Source: Pseudevernia furfuracea (lineage: Eukaryota; Ascomycota; Lecanoromycetes; Lecanorales; Parmeliaceae). From it: 64,000 bases of DNA. The notes below the pieces were generated by a model. The model did not search any database, was not told the origin of the DNA, and was given only the letters and a program-made list of their open reading frames with translations. Shown here piece after piece: positions 18,975 to 31,395 of the stretch. Location of the stretch: assembly GCA_022315425.1 (NCBI GenBank), contig JAIUPT010000041.1, positions 1,612,001 through 1,676,000 on the forward strand, given 5' to 3'. The first letter of the stretch is position 1, and each line of letters starts with the position of its first letter. The translations under genes and the position numbers were made by a program.

Positions 18975-21900
18975 TCACGTTTGCTTTGAAGCTTCGGATG
19001 TCTCATCAGGGGGCTCCACAGTCTGCGCTCGCTCTCGTACGCTCTCTTCGAAGGGGGCACTTCTTGTAGTGGTGGTGCTGCCACTGACAGCAGAAGCACG
19101 TCTCGCGGTTGGGTCGAATGTTGATTTGGGAGCATAATCCTCATCTTCGATGGCCGATGGGACAGAAAGCTTCGACTCGTCGTTTTGCATCTGCTTCCGC
19201 AGCCTCAAACGTTCTTCTGGAGACATATTCTGCAACTCCGAACCAAAAGTAATCACTGAAGCTTTCTTCCCATGCACAGTAAAGCTCCCCGTTCCACGAG
19301 CTAAGCCTTCACTTTCAGTCAGAGAGGAGTTGTCTTCATTGAGGACGGCACTGCCGGCGGAATCTTTGCCTTTCTTGCTCCGATGATGGCTAGGAGGGTG
19401 AGAATCGCGTAGTGTACGATGTAGACTTCGCCGAACTCTAGGCTTTCCCTCAATATAGTCGGTTTCCGAGGGCTTGGATTTCTCCCGTGTTATATCTCCA
19501 TCGGATGTATCTGGGCGCTTTGCCTTGGCAGCGGAGGGACTTTCTGGTTCAGCAAGGCCGGCCTCTTGCAACACTTCTTGCTCGTTCTCATCCAAACTTT
19601 GAGTGGGCGTGACTAGCTTCGTAGCTAGATCACTGGAGTCCAATGTTTTGGCTGTGTCGCTTACGCTGCGAGAAGATGGCTGAATTAGCAGGGATTGCCG
19701 AGTTTGCTGGGCCGTTGCAATGCTAAATTCAGGTTTGAAGGAAGACTTTGCTGGCTCGAAAGACAAGGGCGGCAATTCCCACGAGCCTTTTGATTTGTGG
19801 TTACTACCTAAAGGCGAAGGCCGGATTGGCTCAAAGACATCATCCATGCTGAAAGGTTTTGGTGGCAACGGCTGAGTGACAGGCCGCACTGCAGAATCCG
19901 CTTGTGTAAAAGCTCGAGGGCTCGTCTGATAGCTTTCGCGAAAATCGGACTTTTTGGAATCATGTCCTACCGGCGATGGTGCCGGCAGCATCGTGCCTGT
20001 TATGCTGTCATTCCCCGACCGGCGGTCGTTGTTCGACTTGATGTCTTCTTCAAGATCCATGGCCAGAATGTCTCTGTGACATCGTGTGCGCCAATACTCC
20101 ATTCGCATCCACTTAATCTTCGCAGCCATTCCACCAGCAGCGAGCACGATTTGTTCCCTCGTCTTGTTTTGGATAGGAGCTAAGATCTGTAGGTGCCTAG
20201 CATTCCGTAGCTGAATGTCCAGCTGCTTACCGGCCTCATTCAGCTTGGCGTCTGCTTCCGCTATCTTCTGGGCCATGATATGTCGTCTCGCCGCTTGGAT
20301 TTGATGAGCAAGTTCAGCGTCGGCTCTGTTATCTTGAAGCGGTGCCTCACTATGCGCAGTATGCACCGATTGAGCAGAGTTGCCAGAATTCAAACGACGC
20401 ATGGCGCGAGTCCTTTGACCATCAGTACTTCCTCCAATAAGACCTCTCATGCGTACACCAGCTGTCCGAAATGCCGAAGCGTAGTTCAACTTTGCAAGCC
20501 AATCATTCATTTCAGCTTCATTATCCGCCAAGAAAGTCTCCTCAAATCCACCATGTCGCACAAACACAAGGGCATGTTTATGCTTCTTGTAGTTAGTATC
20601 CAACAACGCCACAGCATCTTCAGTGGACATCAAAACGTCAGGCTTGAATTGCTCAAGCGGAGGTTTGAAAATCACAGGCGACCCTGGAAGCCCGTGTTTG
20701 TGGTGAGAATCGTGCTGATGCATCAAACTTTTGATCCACGTTGTGTTGCGAAAAAAGTACAACTGAGCTCCTGTCAATATTGCACCCCACTCTTGCCATG
20801 GCGAACGAGCTTTCTTTTTCTTCATGTCCTTGCGCCAAAGTATTCCCACTTTGGTGATTTTGATGTCAACCACCCCAGGATGGGCTTCTGCAGGGTTCGC
20901 CATGGTTTCTGGCGACATGAAAGCTTCTGGTCTGGACCTCGAGGACACTATTTGCAGGATCCCGGACTTGAAAAAAGTTTTGTTCAAATTCGTGAGGTTC
21001 AAAGACGGCGCAGTTCCAAGATATGTATAATGGTCGTCCAAACTCATGACATCTTTGAGCGACGGACGAAGAGCGTCTAGTCTGTTATCCAAGATAAGGG
21101 TGTAAGGATCAACGGGTTCTCGAGACGGTTTGCCCAAAGAGTCTGTGCTGGGCTTTGTGAAGACGTTTTTGCGAGCCTTGCGCGCAACGATTCTCTCTCC
21201 ATTGATGTCGATGTCGTCCTCTACATGGATGAAGGGAGTATAGGAAATGTTGTCATAGAAACATTCCAAGATCTCGTCAGCTACACCTTGGCCCCTCGCA
21301 TTCTTGGTGTAATCCTGTTTTTGCATCTTGTGCTTGTTGTTCTTATTGAAAACGTCCGTGTGAAGGATTAAAATTGAAAAGGCTACGAAGTATGCTTCAT
21401 CTAGTACATGCTACATGTCAGTAGGTGGAAGGTTGGAGGGAGCTTTAGGACTTACCCGGTGACGCGTAGACCCCGGGATTGCATTCATGGTACCTATTTG
21501 CAAAAGCCTGAAGAACCCGATCGATCTGCTGGGTCTCTTTGGGAAGTTCCACTTCCATCAACAACTTCCTAGTGGACATGTCAAGAGGATCGCCAAAGAA
21601 TTTGAAACCTCGCATGTAGCTGCGTAGTACATTCTTGAAAAATTCGTCATTGGACTGGGACAGAATCGTAGCAACAACGCCCCGGCTGACGGCTTCCTCG
21701 AGTCGAATCAGATATTTTGCCGGTGTGTCTCCCTCCTGCCGCTCGGGAACTATGACACGTTCTCTACTCAGGCTGAATGATTGAGACTTTGATCCAGCCG
21801 AAATAGGCGTGCCTGGTATAGTAGGATGACCAGAGCCCTGACGCAGCTGTAAAGGCTCAGAATTCTGTCTGAGTCGAGACAGACTGAATAATCCACCGAG

Positions 21901-23279
21901 ACTTGCTCTTCCAGTAGTCGAAGATGACGTCCTCCCCGACAGAGGTAAAGGAGGCGTTGGCAGGGGTTCATCCTCCCCACTTTGCCTGACAGAGCCCTTG
22001 GTCGAGGATCGGCCTCGGCGACCAAAGGGCGCTGAGTCAGTACGGACTGGTGAGGAACCCCCGGATTGCGCAGAGTTGTTGGAGTCCATGCAAGAAATAT
22101 CGTCTCGTACATGAGTTGGAGACGGTAGTGGAGAAGTGAGCGTATTGTTGTCATGACCTGAATAAGAGGAACGATGTACAACAGTCAGAGGAGGAGTGCG
22201 GGTAGGAGATAGACGGCGCGGGGATTCTGATGCACGAGCCCCAATCGATGCTCGCGGGGTGAAGCTAGTACTTGGAGATGGTTCTGGAGCTGTTACTTTG
22301 ACTGGCAAGGGGAAGAGAGGGCCTTTGTTCTTTTTACGTCTTGGAAGACGAAAGAATGTTGTCGTCGTTGATACTGTGTGAGTCGTAGTTGTCGTTGCAT
22401 AGACCCCGTGGTCTCCAAGACTCCCTTCTGACCTGGAAGATTCTGACAACCTTGAGACAGGCAAGGCCAAGGAGGAATTGGAGTCATCGCCGTATGCGGG
22501 GGGAGCAGTCAGTCCCTTGAATCTGTCTCGTTCTTCAAAGGTAATGCGGGACTCTCTTGCGCTTGGATTGGCGAATGTTGGGCCCGCAGCATTCTGACCT
22601 GAAGTTGACGCCATCTCGGACAGAGAGGTCTTTGATGGCTTGGAGGAAATCGTCCTGGTAGGTTCTGATGGCTTGTGACGGCGAGGCAGCGTGAATGTTG
22701 AGTCCTTCGTCCGGCTCGCATCCAGACTGTCTTGAGGTGCTGTGGTAACGATGGAGGGAGCTATGAGAGCCCGCTGATTAGCACGGTCTATAATCTTCGC
22801 CGATGGCCGTCCTTCAATTGATGACCTTACCTGCTGGCATAGGCGGTACCGGTGCGAGTCCATGCTCTTTGGCTGTCTTCGAAATCTGATATACAGGAAT
22901 GTAATTAGCCCGTCCCCCACGTCTAGAAATCAATGAGAGAGTGTGAGAGGGAGAGAGGGAGATAAACCTGAGGATCACTAGCATGACGATATTTCAAGAT
23001 GCTAAATCGCTGACGCTTCTGTGGCTGTTCCAGCAGCATTGGACTCTGCGCTCTTTCGGTAGAAGATGTAGCTTGCTCGACGGCTGAAGGTTCGAAGGAA
23101 TTTCTGAGTGGAGATGGTATTTTGACTGATTCGGGCGCATCATGGCCGAGACGTAAGGCGTTGCTGTTACGATTCTGCTCATTGTGTTTCTGGAATAAAA
23201 GAGGGTCGATGGTACTGTGACGACGGAGATTTCCCGTGGTATCTCCTGATCTGGTAGTCCGGAAACGACTCCAAGGCAT
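18975..23279 (-). CDS. Sec7-PH ARF guanine-nucleotide exchange factor (Syt1-like)
   Basis: Exons 22968-23279, 22831-22885, 21456-22760 and 18975-21400 (4098 nt, 1365 aa). The Sec7 domain spans about residues 470-660: AKYLIRLEEAVSRGVVATIL, then the catalytic glutamate finger in VELPKETQQIDRVL, and across the last intron DEAYFVAFSILILHTDVFNK plus HKMQKQDYTKN. A PH domain follows at about 735-870 (GILWRKDMKKKKARSPWQEW, GAQLYFFRNT). The N-terminal 450 residues and the C-terminal 400 are Ser/Pro-rich and disordered, with a short basic RLPRRKKNKGP patch. The order matches yeast Syt1, an ARF exchange factor acting in Golgi-endosome traffic; orthology to Syt1 rather than another Sec7-PH member is inferred. 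The 3' part between residues about 870 and 980 is helical (NARHLQILAPIQNKTREQI) and may form a coiled coil. Confidence 0.9.
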
Positions 23280-24035
23280 GCTGTATGAGTCGTAGATAGA
23301 CCATTGAGTCTGTGCTGTTGTGACTTTACAGAGATGTCATCTTCGTATTCGGGATTATTAGGAGGATGCTGTGGGGGCAGCAAGGCCGAAGGATGTGGAA
23401 GGATGTTGTTGGTGGATTACGGTGAGAAAGAGGGGCGATTCGGACTAAACGAGTGACCAGCTGAAGATATGAGGGATGAGAGAGGAGTAGGGATCAGAGG
23501 GATCAGAGGGATCAGAGGGATGATAATATTATTTCAAGGTGAATTAGAAAGAAGGACTACTTTCCAGAAGTTGACCTTTTTTGATGGCATGGGTTTGGCT
23601 TTTAGAGTAGAGTATAGCCCAGTATACCGTAGCTAATAATGACAGGTACGAGTACCTAGCTCCCTTGAACCAAGGCCGGCTTGGCCCTTATCTATTATTA
23701 CTTACCTTTACTCTACTGTACGCGTGTACACTGTACAGTACTTTCCGTCATACGAGTAAAGTAGAATATAACTGTTATAATGCCCTGATGCCCAGCCTTG
23801 CCGCCCTTGCCAGCCAATCACTTAAGTACTAGTACCGGACATCATATTTACAGTACACTGTACACGGTAGTACGCGTACAGACTACAGAGTACTCGGCAC
23901 TTTATTGTTGCTACTTAGTCCTCACGACTCTACTAAAGTACCATATCCTCATCTATTTTCATCTCTTTTCATCTATTTTATCTGTACCTTTTAAACGCCT
24001 TGAAAATGAAGTGGCTTCATTGACAAGACGACATA
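23280..24035. other. Divergent intergenic region with short repeats
   Basis: Between the Sec7-PH gene (-) and ECM14 (+). Holds a nonamer array (GGGATCAGA, 23490-23521) and a GTAC-rich stretch at about 23700-23890 with imperfect inverted copies of TGTACGCGTGTACACTGTAC-like sequence. No coding exon. Confidence 0.55.
23490..23521. repeat. (GGGATCAGA)3.5 nonamer tandem repeat
   Basis: Three perfect copies of GGGATCAGA and a partial fourth, about 210 nt upstream of the Sec7-PH start codon. Confidence 0.95.
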
Positions 24036-25949
24036 ATGCTTTATTCTTCCATCATCAATCTCAATCTCTTTGCTCTTAGCCCTGCCTTGCTCTGTTGGAG
24101 TCTGATAGTCCTCTCACCTCATCCCGCCGCTTCTTTCTCTCTTAATAATCCTCATCCTACCCCGCAATTGCCTCTTCAGATACCCCAACAACTCTCTCAC
24201 AATGCCAATGCCAATGCCAATGCCAAGTCATGGCTATCTCGCGCCCGAGACAGCCTCATTCACACTGTTTGGCGGATTCCTACCCACACCGGCTCGACCA
24301 AAGCCGATGGCAAAGCTTCCACCCTAGCCGGCCCTCCGCCCACACTCCTGGCCAGATATGGTGGGGACTTGGTCCTACGCTTTGATATCAACTCAATCGA
24401 CGAGGCAGACGCACTTGCCCAAGCCATCAACGTCCTTTTTCTTGATGTCTGGGAGTTTACCAGCGATTGGGTGGATATACGCTTGTCTAAGGATGTTGTA
24501 AGTAGCAATCGCAACGCTGGCATAACAAGATTCTGAACAGTCTTTTCCCCCCCTCCACAGGTGCCATCACTGTTGGGACTCCTACCACCATCCCTGCAGC
24601 ATGCTCACACTCCCCTAATGCATGACCTCGCCCAAGCAATCTTCGAATCGTATCCCTCTCTCACCTTCGTGGATTCCTCGACTCCTCCGCAGGAAGCCTC
24701 TCGCTCATTCAGCCCTGACCTGCGCCCCTCTACCGATGAGACTAACATCTTCTTCCGCGACTACCAGCCTCTATCTGTCATTGTCCCTTGGATGCGCCTC
24801 CTGCGCTCTCTCTTCCCAACTCACGTCCGCATGATCAATATCGGCGTATCTTATGAAGGTCGGGACATACCTGCGCTTCGCGTTGGTGTGCACCCAACCA
24901 ACTCTGAGCAGCAAACCTCTCCCCGCAAGACTATCATCATCGCCGGAGGCTCCCATGCCCGCGAATGGATCAGCACATCTTCTGTTAATTATGTCGCCTA
25001 TTCCTTCATCACCGCCTACGGTAAATCAAAATCCATGACCAAGCTACTTGAGAATTACGATTGGGTCTTCATTCCAACACTCAATCCGGACGGCTACGTC
25101 TACACTTGGGAAAATGACCGTCTTTGGCGTAAAAACCGCCAGCAAACCGCCCTCCGATTTTGCAAAGGCCTTGACCTCGACCGCGCATATGGTTTCGAAT
25201 GGGACAGTGAATCCTCAAAGAATAGTCCTTGTTCAGAGAGTTTTGCTGGGGAAAGCCCATTCGAAGCTGTGGAATCTCGCCGCTTTGCCAATTGGGTCCG
25301 CAATGAGACCGAAAACAACAATGTAGAAATTGCGGGGTTCCTAGACTTTCACAGCTATTCGCAGCAAGTGCTGTACCCCTATTCCTATTCGTGCACCTCC
25401 TCTCCGCCGTCGCTTGAGAATCTGGAGGAGCTCGCCATTGGTCTTGCAAAAGCCATCCGTGTCACCAACGGTGAGAGATACGGTGTCACTTCTGCCTGCG
25501 AGGGAAGCGTGATGACCACACCGAATAAGAAGCGTGCAAAAAGCAACAACGACAAGTCCAAGACCGAAAAGACACTGTGGCCGCGAATGGAAACAGGAGG
25601 TGGCAGTGCTCTCGACTGGTTTTATCACGAATTGAGAGTTTCTTATGCTTACCAAATCAAATTGCGAGACACTGGCAGCTACGGTTTCCTCCTCCCAAGT
25701 AAAAATATTTTGCCGACTGGAAAGGAGGCATTCAAGGCCGTGGAATATTTCGGAGAGTATTTAATGGGAAACAAAGGAGTTGAGAATTCCGAGACTGAGC
25801 CAAGCGTCGATGACGGGGCCGAAGTAACAAGCACTAAAGGCGTGATAGTAGAGGAAGAGGACTGGGTTGTAGTGGAGCAGGAATTAGAAGATGACCTCGA
25901 AAACGAGGTAGTCTCCAACTGGGAACTACGCCGGCGACGAAGAAAATAG
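24036..25949 (+). CDS. ECM14: ECM14, inactive metallocarboxypeptidase (M14A pseudoenzyme), secreted
   Basis: Exons 24036-24497 and 24561-25949 (616 aa). The start gives a signal peptide (hydrophobic LFALSPALLCWSLIVL before PHPAASFS). A propeptide follows, with a small NANANANAK repeat. The peptidase domain begins near residue 240. It keeps the zinc ligands (GGSHAREWIS for His/Glu; DFHSYSQQVLYPY for His) and the GLDLDRAYGFEW loop, where the substrate Asn of active enzymes is Asp. In the LRDTGSYGFLLP region the general-base Glu of carboxypeptidase A is Lys (YQIKLRD). That Glu-to-Lys change is the hallmark of fungal ECM14, which is linked to cell-wall organisation and is not an active peptidase. 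The C-terminus is acidic, then RRRRRK. An insertion with Lys/Asn/Ser (NKKRAKSNNDKSK) sits at about residue 485. Convergent with RAD4, 298 nt away. Confidence 0.93.
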
Positions 25950-26247
25950 ACCATGTAACATGTAATAGCCTGTCACGCTGCTGGGTATGATATCCATTGG
26001 GGAAGGAATCAAAGCGGGGTTTACTTTTTTCCAACGGCCTACATTTTCTTGAGGCATTGCCTCAATCCCCGAGACCACACGTCCATTACTTCAGCACTGA
26101 CGAAAGGGCTGATCAGACTTTGGTCGGGGCCAAAATGTTAAGCAAAATTATCTATCTAGCAAGGCATCCATCCAGCGTTGTCTGTATAGAATAATTGCCA
26201 GTCAGTCCATTGCCTCAGCTAATACGTGCCTTTTTCTTGGTTCGAAG

Positions 26248-29200
26248 TTAAGGCCCTGACCCGTCTTTGTTAATTTTCCTCTTTGCAGGCTTCTTGACAG
26301 CGACCCTCATGCTCGTCAAACTTCCTCGATCGCTGTTGTTGTCATCCTCATCACTTTGATGTTCGAAAAAGTGACTCTTGAGTGCCGTTTCACTCTTGTT
26401 CGCTGCTTTGCGTTTGGGCGCTACCCTTCTCTTAAGCGAATCGGTGAGTACGTTACGATTGGGATCTCTAGATCTGATGGTTGCAGCTGCTTTCTTCCCA
26501 TTTGTGGAGGCTTTCTTAGAGACTGTCACCTTATCGTTTAAGCCTGCTTCGGTTTGGGCCCCTTCACTATCATCAGTGTCCGAAGGCCCACAATTTGCCG
26601 AATTCATTAGAGGAGAACCATTCAAAGGGTCACTCTCAACCGGACCCCTTTCATCTTCGACAGTGAGCTCACCCACTCTACGTGGGACCTCCACTTCGTC
26701 GTGTCCTTCGAGGAGGAAACCCCCACCATCAAGATCATCATCATCTGCAAGGAAACCACCTCCGATGTCTTCATTGTCGTCGGCGTAAGAAAATGAACCT
26801 CTGTTCAGTGTTGAATCCGTCCCAGTGTCGCCTTGCAGGGCCTTCTTAGCCTTGCTTGGATTCGTGAAAGGATTCAGTTCCTCGGCGACATGCGCATCAG
26901 CGTCACCTCCATACTCTTCTCTAACCCGTTCAATTATACGCAGGCCCATCAGCCATTTCCTCCAGGTTGCTAGCGCAGTTTTCTCCCTCTTGCCTTCTTC
27001 TTTGATTCTTCGCTCTTCCTCGTCTTTCTCCCACCTGCACGATTTGGAGCGAGTCAGCCTGACTCAATCTCTGGGGTAAAAAGGCCTGAGTTCTGCAAAA
27101 AGATTCGGAATAAATTTTGCCTCTCGCTCGGAAGAAATATCTTGGATTCCAAAGAGTGGTATTACATTGGGGAGAATTGGCTGGGAACAAATACACTTAC
27201 TCGTCAATTACCGCGTGCTCGTGCTCCTCCGCTACCACTACGCCGGTAATCACAGGCACCGCTCTCTGCTTACCAAACTCGAAACCTGTCACAGCTTCTG
27301 CGAAGTCTATGCCCAGTCTCTTACATATTCTGACGGTGCTTTTCAGCGGTATATGAACAGCACCTTTCGGGATCATAGTGGGAACGTAGCAATCCATGTT
27401 ACCAAATGCGTTTTTCGGAATGACTCCGTTTTCGATCGGCGGGGGAATGATCCAGTCTGTCTGGTGCAAAGCGTACAGGCCTTGCTTGAGCTTTTCACCA
27501 TCTCTCTCGGCCTCTTCAACTTCACGCTTCCTAGTCAGGGTGACTGCCCGAACGGGAACCATCTTCATTGGAAACTCGCCTATAAATGACTCAGGTTCAG
27601 CATACTTTCTTAGTAGAAATTCGTAAAGTGGACAGGATTGGAAGAATGTGGTCCCAAAAGGTACGTACCAGGCTTGACCGCCCGACCTTCTTTGTGCCAG
27701 CTTTCGCCCGTGCGACAGATCTCAACATCATCCCGTCTGTAGACAGGCTCCTCCTTCGCGTTGTCTCCTTTACCCGTAGTGAATGTTTTTACGGGCTTCG
27801 AACCCGGCCGTAGCGCTTCTTCTCTTCGCAAATGCCTTTCAAGTACATATTCTGCAGAGGTCTTGAAGCCTTGAAGGGTTCCTTCGATTGCTTTCGGCTC
27901 TTTTCTCTCAGGCTTGACAGCCTTGAGGTCTTTAGCCTCCTCAATGTCATCTGCTAAAGTCCTCATATCCGCAGTCCTAGAATAACCACTCATGACTGTC
28001 TTGAACCAATCATAATCTTCATGATGCTTGATCTTCCCTCTTTTATTATAGACAGGCACCTTCTCGACTGGAATCCGTACTCCTTTGGTCCTGCCAGGCC
28101 ACATATGCCGTTTTAGATAACGAGTAGTGACATCTTTGGCCGTTCCATCAATGGAGTATGCCACGATGTATCCAAACACCTGTTTCGCCTTGTCCGCCTT
28201 GACGCCTCTAGATTCAAACTGAGCCAGATGTTCGGGGTTAGTAATCACTGCTGGAGTGAGTATCATTGGATCGACAGGGAGAATCTCGCTAGTGATTGGA
28301 GATATAACCTCTGTCCAGTAAGTCGGAAACGGCATGTCTCTATCGTAATTCATGTTGGCTCGTTTACGAGAAGTAGAAGGTGTTACATCGATCACGGACG
28401 CGTCATCCTCGCTAGACGGGATGTCTTCCCTGCTGTCCTTTACCGAATCTTCTGAAAGGTCTATTGGCGCACTCTTCGCACCTCTAGTCCTATAATTTCT
28501 ACCAAAGCTTTTGCTGGGTTTTTCGTAAGTTTTCGTTGCGGCAGGCACGTTTCCAGATTCAGATTCTTCACTGGGGCCAGATATCTCATCAGCACCGTTC
28601 ATCTCCGATGACTTCGGAACATTTCTCCTCTTGTCCGAAGCTTCTTCATTCTTGCTCCAACCAAACCCGACAGGTTGCAAGCTCGTGATGAGCCTCGCTT
28701 CAAGTCCTAGACCCCGGATCAAAGCGGTAAAAAGCTGTGCCCCTATGTCTCGGGACCCTTCGCAAGTTTTCGCGAGCTTTCTGAAGTCCACAATGCTCCC
28801 TATTCGCTCGCCATGCTGTTCCGGGTCGTGCTTGTCGGTCCTGTATGATGAGATCTCCTCCTCTAAGACCGCAAGTGCCTTGTACCCTTGCTTGCGTAGC
28901 CCGGGGGCTGTGATGGTGAACCGCTTTTTCCAATAGGCAGCCAGTACTTTGAGTAGTCGCAGGGTTGGGTCGCCTCGACTCATGTTTGGAGCACCTCTTT
29001 CTTGCCTTTCTGCAGGTCTTCCCCAATCCCTCTGATTCCTTTCGATTGGTTCTGCTCTTTTTCCTTTCTTGGTCTTACGTGACGTAGGTTTGGCGTCTTC
29101 CGAGGCAGCATCTGGGATCATCCCTATGGCGGCCTTCCATCTGGTGATTTCCTTGTTCACGCCGGGCGGTATTTGACCAACTAAGATACAATGAATCTCC

Positions 29201-29736
29201 TTATCACAAGTCCAGCCATTCCTGACTAGATTGTGAAAGAGAAGATATTGAACGTGCATCATGTGTGTGGACACCCTGATCTGTCTCTCGATCTTACTCG
29301 GTGCTTTTTTCTTGTCATGAGGGTTGGTGATGGAGCCGATGCGAGCACTTTTGTCAAGTGTGAGCTCAAGAAGCTCACCAGACGGGCCAGCAGCTGCACT
29401 CGTGGATGGCGTGACAACAGGATGTATAGCGTCTTCCCAATCGACTTCATCCTCGTCCTCGTCTTCATGGTGTGCTATCTTCCTTCTCTTCGAATTCGGT
29501 GGCGACAGGTCATCTTCAAATTCGGCACTGCTAACATCGCTAAGAGAGCTGTCACTTTCTGAACCATCCAACTGATCAAAAAAAGCTTTGTTATCTTGTA
29601 AAGTCGCAGACGCGTCGGACTTGTCTACGGTATCGAAAAGACTTGGCTTCTTGGCTGACTTTGGCGTTGGATTTGGCGCTGGACTATGGGAAGAAAGGGT
29701 GGACAAGCGGCGTTTGGATAGAATAAAAGGTGGCAT
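26248..29736 (-). CDS. RAD4: Rad4/XPC nucleotide excision repair damage sensor
   Basis: Exons 27669-29736, 27201-27579 and 26248-27034 (3234 nt, 1077 aa). The transglutaminase-like fold is seen in the first exon (VRNGWTCDKEIHCILVGQIP; LFTALIRGLGLEARLITSLQ), followed by DMPFPTYWTEVISP and the beta-hairpin domains (TLQGFKTSAEYVLERHLRRE; HKEGRAVKPGEFPMKMVPVR). BHD3 has NAFGNMDCYVPTMIPKGAVH and VRICKRLGIDFAEAVTGFEF. Across the third exon, EWEKDEEERRIKEEG and TWRKWLMGLRIIERV complete the conserved core before an acidic tail. Rad4 recognises helix-distorting lesions with Rad23 in the nucleus. The first intron acceptor (TTATAG at 27580) was chosen because it rebuilds KPGEFPMK. The second intron is long for this genome (166 nt). 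Confidence 0.94.
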
Positions 29737-30251
29737 ACTGAGTGTTTGTGGTCATTGGACAGTATCAGTATATCATCACGACTATCGAACATTTCTCGCC
29801 GCCCTTTTTTGATTTGCAGTCATCGCGCACGCTCTATAGGAAAAGATTTAAGGTTAAAGTTCCAAGCAATGACGTCGGGAGATCTCGCTAATCTTGCCCT
29901 TTTTACTTTATCTAATCAATCAACCCCGGCTTTCTATTTTCCGGGTACATGTAGATTCAATTGGAAGTTGGGACGTTGGTGCGTGGATACATATCTCTCG
30001 ACAGTACAGCGACAGCTTGTGTGATTATGGCAATCACTGCCTACAACCGTAAAGTCGGATCATGACTTGCGAATACTCGGTTCTCTTTGATCAGCACGCG
30101 AATGAAGAAGAAGAAGAAGAAGAAGAAGAAGATAAAGAACCACAGATCACGTGAGGACGGATGCACGTCTTGGCTATGGAGACCTGGCAGTGGAGTCAAG
30201 CATCGATGATTACTGATCTTCCTTCTTGTTTGGCAACACATGACAAGAGCT
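29737..30251. other. Intergenic region with a GAA microsatellite
   Basis: Upstream of RAD4 and downstream of the methyltransferase stop, both minus strand. Contains (GAA)9-10 at 30104-30132. No coding exon seen. Confidence 0.6.
30104..30132. repeat. (GAA)n microsatellite
   Basis: Nine to ten perfect GAA units on the plus strand, 120 nt from the end of the methyltransferase reading frame. Confidence 0.95.
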
Positions 30252-31307
30252 TCATCTCCTTCTTGCGAGCAAGAGACCGCTCCCCCACTCAATCTCAACC
30301 TCCTTCTCCATCCATGCCTCGTTCTTTTGCCAGTCCGGTTCCACAGACCTCATTTTATCAAACATCTCGTCCACAACGTCTCCTTCACCACCATCACCAC
30401 GCTTTTTGATCTGGAGTTTATCCTGCCAAGCACTGTATGAGCTCCATGTCCTGATGAGATTCATACAATCTCCAAGCGTCATCCGCCTACTCAGAAACAT
30501 GGTGCCTTCGCCAGTCTTTGGCCCACTCGTTCCAGGCTCGTACTCAATTCGTTCGACGTCTTTCCACTTGCCGATCGGTGGTTCAATGTCCCGATATTTG
30601 TTTTCTACCTTTGATCTACCCGGTTGTGACCAGTATGCACCGAGCAATCGCTCATCGTTACCGTAAGCGTACTCGTGAAGGATCTTGGTCGCCCTCGGAT
30701 AATCTACAAAGACGTGATCTTTATATCCCCAGAATGCTAAAGTACCACTCTTTCTTAATATTCTTCCCATCTCCGGAAATAGGACTGTGGTGTCGAACCA
30801 ATGCGCCGCTTGGCCTGCGACAACGAGATCGACGCTTTCGTTTTCAAGGAATGTCAAGCTCTCCGCAGACGACTTCCGAAAGGTGAGATTGGAATAATCT
30901 TCATGCGATGTTAGGGATTGGGCTTGCTCAATCATCCCGTCGGATGGGTCAGTTCCAATGACGTTGGAAAACAATTGGGAAAAGTAGCGAGTAACGACTC
31001 CATGGCCACAGCCAAGGTCTACACATATTGTCTTGGGACCATGATGATACGCCAAGACGGTATCGTAAAGAGATGGAGGGTAAGAAGGACGGAACGCGGC
31101 ATAGGAAGCGTGTGAGAAAGTGGGTTTTCTGCCACGAAGTCAGCATTGAGGTAGTCAATGAGGGAATCAGTACCACAAACACAAATTGCGCCATATGGAG
31201 GGTGCAAGAATTGCGATTTTTTTTCTCTTTTTTTTTCTAGTTTCTCAAGGATTAAGAATAATAGGGGTACTCCTAAGGTACTCTCTACTTGTAGCCGAGC
31301 GCCGCAT
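30252..31307 (-). CDS. Class I SAM-dependent methyltransferase (Tmt1/Crg1-like group)
   Basis: The main exon runs 30252 to about 31128. It begins PTFSHASYAAFRPSYPPSLY, a typical N-terminus of this fungal group, then VDLGCGHGVVTRYFS (motif I), GTDPSDGMIEQAQ (acidic loop), VDLVVAGQAAHWFD and RILRKSGTLAFWGY. Substrate unknown; relatives include yeast trans-aconitate methyltransferase and Crg1. There is no in-frame ATG at the start of the main exon. One solution joins a 26-nt first exon at 31282-31307 (ATG CGG CGC) to 31128 through a 153-nt intron, total 300 aa and in phase. This is weakly supported and would put the ATG only 88 nt from the start of the next gene. Alternatives are an unseen first exon or a sequence error near 31130. 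Confidence 0.8.
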
Positions 31308-31395
31308 TTTTGGAACTAAATGAACTTCTACTCCATAGTTGCCTTTGTGCCTTTGTGCCTTTTCAAATCCTCGACCTCCTCAATGTGGATTTGAT

